From CAYLRY01 sp964386535 (lineage in GTDB: Bacteria; Chloroflexota; Dehalococcoidia; Dehalococcoidales; UBA3254), in NCBI GenBank assembly GCA_964386535.1, contig CAYLRY010000010.1, positions 7,386-71,385 on the forward strand: 64,000 nucleotides of DNA. The letters run 5' to 3'. Below, piece by piece: positions 58,473-64,000 of the stretch. Positions within the stretch are counted from its first letter, which is position 1. Each line of letters opens with the position of its first letter. The position numbers and the translations under genes were made by a program. The notes beneath the pieces are model-generated. The model ran no database searches, had not been told where the DNA came from, and saw only the letters and a list, made by a program, of their open reading frames with translations.

Positions 58473-59561
58473 CTAGCTGAATATCCATTTTTTTAATTTG
58501 CTGAGAATAAACAGGGCCAGAGTAGCTAAAGCAATCACCAGCGCAATAATGCTGATGGTAGTAGCTGTTCCAGTGGCTCCGGAGGGGCCTTGCGGACCCT
58601 GTGGACCGGCTGGACCCTGCGGTCCGGTAGCTCCGGTCGGGCCGGCTGGACCCTGTGGACCGGCAATGCCTTGTGGACCCACAGGACCTTGTGGTCCCCG
58701 GGGGCCTTCAGTACCACTCCCGGATTCTCCGGCAGGGCCGGCTGGGCCCTGTGGACCTGCGGGACCCTGCGGTCCGGCTGGACCTTGTGGGCCTGCTGGA
58801 CCTTGTTTACCTTCTGCCACAAACACGCCTCCAGAGGCACCGGCCGGGCCCTGTGGGCCTCTCATGTCTATTACATTGAAGATTGCCTCAGCAGTCATAT
58901 TCCCAGTAATATTTCCTGTGTCACCACTCTCGATGTATTGCACAGCCTTAACCGTATGATTACCCGGTACAGTCTGTGTCGGCACACTGATGATAGCAGT
59001 AAATTCACCATCCAAGTAATCAATTATTTTTAAAGGTAAGGTAGGTAGCGGATCTGAATCATTATTCCAGAATATTTCTATGGGCGGCAGAGATTCGTTC
59101 TGCGGTCTAAAACCTTTACCAGCCAGGGTAATTGTAGAAAAACCGGTTTGAGGGCTGAGCTCCAATACCGGCGGTAAAACTGTAAACTGGGTATACGTTT
59201 TCAGAGGCTCGGCTTCATAGAGATCCTGCGTGGCTGTAATGGTATGAAGGGCAGGGGTAGTCCATTCAGGTACGTAAAGAATGATGCTGAATCCGCCAAA
59301 ATTATCCACATATATAGGGTTACTTATAGTAATGTCATCCCAGGTGAGCCCAACTGGAGCTTCGGATCCATACTGCGTGGAGAAGCCGCTGCCAGTAACC
59401 GTAAATCTTGAACCTAAAAATCCTTTGTCCGGATTACAATTAATAACCGGTGACGGCGTCCCGGTAGGTGGCTGGGACTGCGCTGCCACAGGTAAACACA
59501 GCATCAATAGCATACCCAGCATAAACACAATTAGTAGCGGCAAAAACCATCTTTTTTTCAT
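58473..59561 (-). CDS. membrane-anchored collagen-like protein with IPT/TIG domains
   Basis: A 362-residue exported protein. Signal peptide at 1-28 (ending LPVAAQSQ), two IPT/TIG Ig-like domains at about 37-128 (GFLGSRFTVTGSGF) and 130-228 (GFSTITLAGKGFRPQNES), then a collagen-type region at about 233-328 with some 28 Gly-X-Y triplets in three blocks (for example GPQGPAGPQGPAGPQGPAGP), interrupted by VFVAE and TE, and a C-terminal membrane helix (ISIIALVIALATLALFILSK) with a KLKKW basic tail. It should stand as a trimeric stalk on the cell surface. It is the last gene of the minus-strand eCIS operon, 24 bases after the Ig-repeat gene. Confidence 0.9.
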   Translation of the reverse strand: MKKRWFLPLLIVFMLGMLLMLCLPVAAQSQPPTGTPSPVINCNPDKGFLGSRFTVTGSGFSTQYGSEAPVGLTWDDITISNPIYVDNFGGFSIILYVPEWTTPALHTITATQDLYEAEPLKTYTQFTVLPPVLELSPQTGFSTITLAGKGFRPQNESLPPIEIFWNNDSDPLPTLPLKIIDYLDGEFTAIISVPTQTVPGNHTVKAVQYIESGDTGNITGNMTAEAIFNVIDMRGPQGPAGASGGVFVAEGKQGPAGPQGPAGPQGPAGPQGPAGPAGESGSGTEGPRGPQGPVGPQGIAGPQGPAGPTGATGPQGPAGPQGPQGPSGATGTATTISIIALVIALATLALFILSKLKKWIFS

Positions 59562-59585
59562 TTAATTCTCCTTTTTCTTGGCGGA

Positions 59586-61346
59586 TTATGAGAACCATCC
59601 CTGAATAGTTTTAATGACCTGGTCAAACCAGGCCCTGGGGCTTTCCCGGAAAGCGTCCCAGCCTCCACCCAGACTTAAAATATAATAGATCGCTACTCCA
59701 ACTATAGCTAAAACAATCAATATTTTAACCACACGCCAGATGGGTTTCCAGGACTTCAACAGCGGTGAATGATTAAACTCACAGGTCGCGGTTTGCGGTA
59801 TACCGGTTTCCGGAGTAGCCGTAACGGTAACATCATAACGTTTAATAGCTCCGATCAGTTTGCCTTTTTTAGGCTTGATCACCAGGGGGATCTCGATGGC
59901 ATTCCAGGCTCTCAACCGCAATTTTGCAGGTTTAAACAGGAATTTACAACCTTCATCCAGATCAGAAGCTTCCAGCGAAATATCTGCATCACTTACACCG
60001 GTATTGGACAGATTGACCTGGTAAGTAAATTTCCGCACTGCAGTAGCACGGAAGGGATGAATCTTAACTTTAAATTCAGTTTCCGGGTTTATGTCAAGCT
60101 GTCCCAACACAGTGGTGCTTTCGCCTGCATTACTTTGCGAACGGACGGTAACTCCAAAAACATACTGCCCTGAACGGACTCCCTTTTTTTTCTGAGGCTG
60201 AAACACGATTTGAACCTGATCTGACGCCTGTGGCATAAGAGCAATACTGGAGGCAGACCTTTTATACCAGGTTTCATCCAGTCCTTCTATTTCAATAGTG
60301 AATTTGTCTACAATCTGGCTCAGGTTTTTAATCTGTACCATGGCCACAGCAGGTACAATGCCTGCCTGTACATTCAATGCTGCAGGCGTGAGGGACACGC
60401 TGATCTTATCCGAACTCCTGGCCTGAGGTAAAGGTAACGGCTTAACTTCAACTGTCCTGGTAACCGTACCATGCCGGTTATTGGCAGTAAGTACATATCT
60501 GGTTGTCTCATCAGGATGTACCAGGCTCTCACCCCTGGCTTCAACATCCGCATCGCCTATTTGTACACGAACAGCTCTTTGTACCAGCCATTTTAAAGTA
60601 AAGTCCCTTTTATTTTCGGTGGTAAACTCAAAGCTTTTTATAACCGGTGGACGAGAAAACCACCGCATTCTGGTGAAAATGCGGTACCATGGCAGATACA
60701 CCAGTTCGGCTTCCCTGATGATGCTTTCAGCCTGCATGCCCCCAGTCTGCTCCGTAGTAACCTGGAAATTGTACGGCTTTCCACCGAATAGTAAGGCTAT
60801 CCAGTTCAATTTAACGTTTAAACTCGTTTCCACCCGTCCTCCGGCAGGAACTATCAGAGAATCAGGCTGCAAAGTAAAGCGCAAACTCCGCCGCCGGCTG
60901 CTGGCTCTAACCACAACCCGGGTCTCACGGGTATCAGGATTACTAATTGAAACCTGATAGGTACCTTTCCGTCCGGAAATAGTTTCAGGATTAATTGTTA
61001 CCTCCAGTTTTGGCGCCGCCTGGATTTCAAGTGTCACTTTGACTGAGGTAATATCACCCGGATTTTCCTGAGAAATAGCTTTCACTGTGAAAGGAAAAAA
61101 TGTCATCTTATTGTCAACATTTTCAGGTAACCTGATGATCAATTTAGCATTATCCTGGTCATTCGGGAACAGGGCCACGCTCGAAACCGGTAGAGTATAC
61201 CATCGTTGATCCATTCCTTCAACTGCAATCGTTATCTGATCGACTGTTTTCCCCCGGTTACTCAGAGTGATAGCGCACTCAGCACTCTCCCCTGGTGTGA
61301 TTTTTAAATTGGTAGGTGCAACTTTAAGTTCAATCCGTTCTGCCAT
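59586..61346 (-). CDS. Ig-repeat membrane protein (COG1470-like) in the eCIS locus
   Basis: A protein of about 586 residues made of repeated beta-sandwich domains with alternating long and short units. Two long repeats share WYT and WYK motifs (GMDQRWYTLPVSSVALFPND and GLDETWYKRSASSIALMPQA), each followed by a KVTL/ QLDINP type domain. A Cys-poor C-terminus carries one membrane helix (VVKILIVLAIVGVAIYYILS). Start taken at ATG 61346, where GGGGGC lies eight bases upstream; an ATG at 61373 would add nine residues. With no signal peptide it may be C-terminally anchored. It may tether the eCIS particle or the collagen-like stalk to the membrane. Confidence 0.78.
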   Translation of the reverse strand: MAERIELKVAPTNLKITPGESAECAITLSNRGKTVDQITIAVEGMDQRWYTLPVSSVALFPNDQDNAKLIIRLPENVDNKMTFFPFTVKAISQENPGDITSVKVTLEIQAAPKLEVTINPETISGRKGTYQVSISNPDTRETRVVVRASSRRRSLRFTLQPDSLIVPAGGRVETSLNVKLNWIALLFGGKPYNFQVTTEQTGGMQAESIIREAELVYLPWYRIFTRMRWFSRPPVIKSFEFTTENKRDFTLKWLVQRAVRVQIGDADVEARGESLVHPDETTRYVLTANNRHGTVTRTVEVKPLPLPQARSSDKISVSLTPAALNVQAGIVPAVAMVQIKNLSQIVDKFTIEIEGLDETWYKRSASSIALMPQASDQVQIVFQPQKKKGVRSGQYVFGVTVRSQSNAGESTTVLGQLDINPETEFKVKIHPFRATAVRKFTYQVNLSNTGVSDADISLEASDLDEGCKFLFKPAKLRLRAWNAIEIPLVIKPKKGKLIGAIKRYDVTVTATPETGIPQTATCEFNHSPLLKSWKPIWRVVKILIVLAIVGVAIYYILSLGGGWDAFRESPRAWFDQVIKTIQGWFS

Positions 61347-61398
61347 ATCTTTGCCCCCAAACTCTATAAACATATATATGTTTATTTTTTATCTTTAT

Positions 61399-62631
61399 TT
61401 AACCTCTGGTGCTTTTCAATCTCCAGGCATACGACAAAATATTCTCACCAAGCTCCGTTGCGCTCCGGATAACCTCCCTGGATAAAGGCTGGTCAGTATG
61501 ACCTCCTTCCCAGGCACAACCATAATCACTGCTGCTGCATACCATATTTCCACCTTCCAGCAACATGGGGGGCTCGCATCCGGCAGGTACTTCGGAAAAG
61601 ATATGGTCTGCCGAAAGCAGGTGATGACCTCTCTGTACCATTCCCAGCTTAAGGTTGAACTGGCTGGCAATACGGTTGAAGGCCAGCCCGAATTCCCTGG
61701 CGCCCCTGTTATCAACCCCTCCTGATATCGCAGAACAACCGTCTCCGAAGATTACTCCTCCTGATTGAAGGAAATCACTTAATATTGATTGCTGCTCAGA
61801 ATTTAGTTCAAAACGTCCGTTACCTGTAAGATATATCAAGCTCAGACGGCTGAGGGACTTTCTTATGTGGTCCTCTCCCTCAAGCGTAATTTTTATATTA
61901 TAACGCCGGCCCATCCCGCTTACGAGGTTCTGCAAACCGCTTTTATGCAGGTCTTTATTATTCGTTCCCAGCGGTAAATAACCGATCAGCATGGTTTCTA
62001 AAACCGGAGAAGCTTCTCTATTTGTTATGGCAGGAATTGCTTCCCGGGCTACCCCAGGAGTGGGTTCTAGAACTTCCGTGGGGATCTTTTCTGATGCTGC
62101 TTTGGCAGAATCCTGTCGATAGTTTAAATTTATTTCGTTTATTCCTGGCTGTCCGGGATTCCTGGCATTCTTAATACCCCCTAAAGCCGGATCGTAGTTA
62201 ATACGGGCCAGCTCCACATAGGCTTCGGTTGGTAAAGCATCCCTTTCCTGCACACGGTAAGCCTCCAAAATACGAGTGGCTTGTCCGCCCTCTGGCGGTT
62301 GGAACGGTTCTCCAGGGATCTCTCTGAACTGTATCACCAGAAATACAGTACTTTTTTCATGCGTCTGCAAATGGTACCTCTGTTTCTGAGGCATAACAAT
62401 TGAATTTCCCTCGGGGTCAATGGCTATCCCCGGATTGATATTTACAGATCCATCCGGAGGATCACTGGCAGTAACTTCAAACCCATTTATGATGCCCATC
62501 CGGTGAAAAGTAAATATATGTAATTTCATGCTTTGGCGATGGTATTCATGAGCGTCCTTCCATGTATTGGCATCAATAACCAACCCCTGGAAAGGATTTA
62601 CCCTCTTCAACTGAAAATTGTTTATATCCAT
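61399..62631 (-). CDS. DUF4159-containing protein in the eCIS locus
   Basis: A 410-residue protein. The N-terminal part (VNPFQGLVIDANTWKDAHEY, FHRMGIINGFEV, INPGIAIDPEGNSIVMPQ) resembles the beta-rich N-terminus of tail fibre-like or contractile-system accessory proteins; residues about 205-405 are DUF4159-like (LIYLTGNGRFELNSEQQSIL, SDFLQSGGVIFGDGC, HLLSADHIF). DUF4159 resembles a glutamine-amidotransferase-like alpha/beta fold without its catalytic triad. RBS GGAG and ATG 62631. Next downstream of the regulator gene. Possibly an assembly or anchoring component. Confidence 0.78.
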   Translation of the reverse strand: MDINNFQLKRVNPFQGLVIDANTWKDAHEYHRQSMKLHIFTFHRMGIINGFEVTASDPPDGSVNINPGIAIDPEGNSIVMPQKQRYHLQTHEKSTVFLVIQFREIPGEPFQPPEGGQATRILEAYRVQERDALPTEAYVELARINYDPALGGIKNARNPGQPGINEINLNYRQDSAKAASEKIPTEVLEPTPGVAREAIPAITNREASPVLETMLIGYLPLGTNNKDLHKSGLQNLVSGMGRRYNIKITLEGEDHIRKSLSRLSLIYLTGNGRFELNSEQQSILSDFLQSGGVIFGDGCSAISGGVDNRGAREFGLAFNRIASQFNLKLGMVQRGHHLLSADHIFSEVPAGCEPPMLLEGGNMVCSSSDYGCAWEGGHTDQPLSREVIRSATELGENILSYAWRLKSTRG

Positions 62632-62666
62632 AAAGAGCCACTCCTACCGGGATATATCAGTCGGGT

Positions 62667-63791
62667 TTATAAGTTATTAAGATGAGATGTTATCCCGTCC
62701 GCTAATTTAATTTCATCATCCCGTAATATTCGACGATAAAGCCCGGTAGTCCCCTTATCCGGTTCTGCATCCAGTTCAATCCGGATCACACGCTGGCAAA
62801 TTTCATACCAGCGGAGGGCACGGTTTTTCTGCCCCAGCCTTGTATAACTGTACATTAACCACCGGTAGGCATCTTCCCTGCAATTGTCCTGTCTCAATAT
62901 CTTTTGAGAATAATGAATACAGCTCTCAAAATCATTAGTTACAATGCTATAGTTGGCCAGCTTGCTCAATATTACCAGGTAAATATCCTTCAGCGTTTCC
63001 CTCCGCAGAATAGTCCATTCTGCATAAATCTCTTCGCTCAGATAGTCCCCCTGGTAGAGCGCTTCTGCTTTTTCATATTCATTTATAGCTTCTACCAGAC
63101 GGTGTTCCTTTTCGAACCGGCGTCCAGAAGCCCAGTGTTTTTCAAACTCCTCAACATCAATCCAGAGGTCAGTTTCGGGACTTAGGGCATAGCTGCCCTG
63201 TAAAAATACTACGTGCTGAAGATTTTGCCCCGCTCCTTTCAGGCAATTTAATGTCAACTTAAGCTGATGGATAGCAGCCTTAAGGTTGTTGGCTGCCGCC
63301 TGAGGGCTGCACTCCGGCCAAAGAGTCTCCATAATCATTTCTTTTACTGTTGGCTCTCGAGGGCGTACCAGCAAGTATTGAAATACGGATCTAGCTTTCA
63401 CGCTGTGCCATCTCTCTATCCTTCCAAAGTCGGAACGAACGTCGAAATGCCCCAAACAATGGATATAAATACGGAAGGAAACAGGCATTTGCTGGGGAAG
63501 GCTGGTACCGCCGAGAATGGCCCTACCCAGTTGATTAACCGGATTACTGACTTTGTATTCTGCCAGGCAGAGCGGGTGAAATGTCTTTGAGGTAATATAT
63601 GATTGTTGTATATGGCGATCTACCAGAGCTTCTCTTTCTGCCAGTTGTTGACTGACCTGTTCCAGCTGCTTTCTGGTTCCCTGATAATCCTTCTTAATAG
63701 ATTTAAGCAGTGCGATGGTAAAATCATCCTGCCCATTGATATGAAAAAAAAGATTATCCGAGCTTATGTTATCATCTGCTGGTCTCACCAA
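62667..63791 (-). CDS. SARP/BTAD-family transcriptional regulator
   Basis: A 374-residue regulator. Residues 1-105 are unfamiliar with a short coiled-coil (QGTRKQLEQVSQQLAEREAL). About 108-185 is an OmpR-type winged helix (LGHFDVRSDFGRIERWHSVK, EMIMETLWPECSPQAAANNL, KAAIHQLKLTL), and about 215-365 is the bacterial transcriptional activator domain of TPR helices (EFEKHWASGRRFEKEHRLVE, LSEEIYAEWTILRRETLKDI, AYRWLMYSYTRLGQKNRALR). Such SARP-type activators bind direct repeats with 11-bp spacing. It heads the minus-strand eCIS operon; start TTG 63791 or GTG 63788, with AAAGGAGG upstream. It is the likely controller of the repeat site at 41011. Confidence 0.88.
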   Translation of the reverse strand: MVRPADDNISSDNLFFHINGQDDFTIALLKSIKKDYQGTRKQLEQVSQQLAEREALVDRHIQQSYITSKTFHPLCLAEYKVSNPVNQLGRAILGGTSLPQQMPVSFRIYIHCLGHFDVRSDFGRIERWHSVKARSVFQYLLVRPREPTVKEMIMETLWPECSPQAAANNLKAAIHQLKLTLNCLKGAGQNLQHVVFLQGSYALSPETDLWIDVEEFEKHWASGRRFEKEHRLVEAINEYEKAEALYQGDYLSEEIYAEWTILRRETLKDIYLVILSKLANYSIVTNDFESCIHYSQKILRQDNCREDAYRWLMYSYTRLGQKNRALRWYEICQRVIRIELDAEPDKGTTGLYRRILRDDEIKLADGITSHLNNL

Positions 63792-64000
63792 CCGGCCTCC
63801 TTTTGGAGAAGGTGTAGTTGTAACAAAGGGTTCCCGGTTACTTTCGAACCGATACCGGAGAAATTATCTAGCAGATATTGCCAGAACCGAATAGTTGTTT
63901 TTCAGGATTTTGAGATTGTGTATAATCGGTCATGTCCTTTTTATTCCTATTCGTTATATCCCGGATTATTTAACAAATATCCGTTCTGACTTTTCAGCGC
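63792..64000 (-). other. upstream region of the SARP/BTAD operon, window end
   Basis: About 209 bases with no supported gene. A 128-codon frame crossing it on the plus strand is antisense to the regulator and not coding-like. I do not see the ATTAAC repeats of the plus-strand operon here. Confidence 0.4.

Noticed and set aside
58560..58860. Short repeated DNA units resembling a CRISPR or minisatellite
   Set aside because: The repetition follows the 9-base codon rhythm of Gly-Pro-X; there are no unique spacers or palindromic repeats, so it is coding.
58498..58959. Long plus-strand open frames (Pro/Gly- and Trp-rich) opposite the collagen-like gene
   Set aside because: They are antisense images of the Gly-X-Y repeats; low-complexity codon patterns keep both strands open. 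The minus-strand protein has a signal peptide, TIG domains and anchor.
63603..63989. 128-codon plus-strand frame at the window end
   Set aside because: Mostly antisense to the SARP-type regulator, no RBS and no domain-like sequence.

Overview
The window reads as chromosomal DNA of an anaerobic bacterium. It holds two oxygen-sensitive 2-hydroxyacyl-CoA dehydratase subunit pairs, their ATP-dependent activator and a NADH-dehydrogenase-like electron-input module (NuoE/F/G-like). Lipoproteins with Ser/Thr/Pro-rich linkers, frequent TTG and GTG starts, PAC2-family proteins and a BTAD regulator suggest an anaerobic Chloroflexota (Dehalococcoidia-like) member. A clostridial Firmicute is not excluded, so this assignment is low confidence and rests on gene content only. 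One tRNA gene (Arg, anticodon CCT) is present. I saw no rRNA, CRISPR array, transposase or integrase.

Bases 1-20.3k are metabolic. After a YjbQ fragment comes a minus-strand SDR / M24-peptidase-like / pentapeptide-repeat operon, then a plus-strand fusion of a degenerate KaiC-like domain with a PEP/pyruvate-binding ATP-grasp domain. A long minus-strand operon (14489 to 6178) follows: two tandem units of dehydratase subunits plus SDR, the second SDR decayed to a 69-codon stub, then a branched-chain-amino-acid-type solute-binding lipoprotein, an acyl carrier protein and a FabG-like reductase. It has a near-consensus promoter and an overlapping palindromic operator at 14511-14587. A formyltransferase-like gene, a CPBP protease and a 1372-residue fused dehydratase activator lie next to it, and the NuoE-F-G-like module diverges from the activator. 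Together they plausibly form an NADH-fed, ATP-driven reductive acyl-CoA pathway; this is inference.

Bases 24.3k-40.9k are mixed: an MBL-fold hydrolase, a zinc alcohol dehydrogenase, tRNA-Arg, lipoproteins, a lone DppB-type permease, three histidine kinases, one response regulator, two leucine-rich-repeat lipoproteins, two PAC2 proteins, a flavoprotein, a 44-residue membrane protein and an esterase.

Bases 41.0k-63.8k hold an extracellular contractile injection system (eCIS) as two convergent operons. The plus-strand operon encodes AAA+ ATPase, eCIS-core (DUF4157) protein, a small unknown, Pvc16-like cap/terminator protein, sheath, tube, a tail-chaperone-like protein, a second tube protein, a large disordered protein, LysM baseplate protein, VgrG-like spike, PAAR tip, gp25, gpJ and gpI-like proteins, ending at a 14-bp hairpin. 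The minus-strand operon encodes a BTAD/SARP-type regulator, a DUF4159 protein, an Ig-repeat membrane protein and a membrane-anchored collagen-like protein with IPT/TIG domains.

Three signals in the eCIS region stand out. (1) The tail-chaperone gene ends in a phased slippery heptamer GGGGGGA, then stop, a 5-nt spacer and a 13-bp hairpin, with a conserved-looking small domain open in the -1 frame and no normal start: a textbook programmed -1 frameshift layout. (2) Four direct repeats at exact 11-bp spacing lie 9 bp upstream of a TATCAT box ahead of the operon, the architecture bound by SARP regulators, and a BTAD/SARP-type protein is encoded in the same locus. (3) The DUF4157 protein has lost its usual HExxH, carries a different HEEDH in its C-terminal half, and is followed in frame past an amber stop by 25 more acidic codons.
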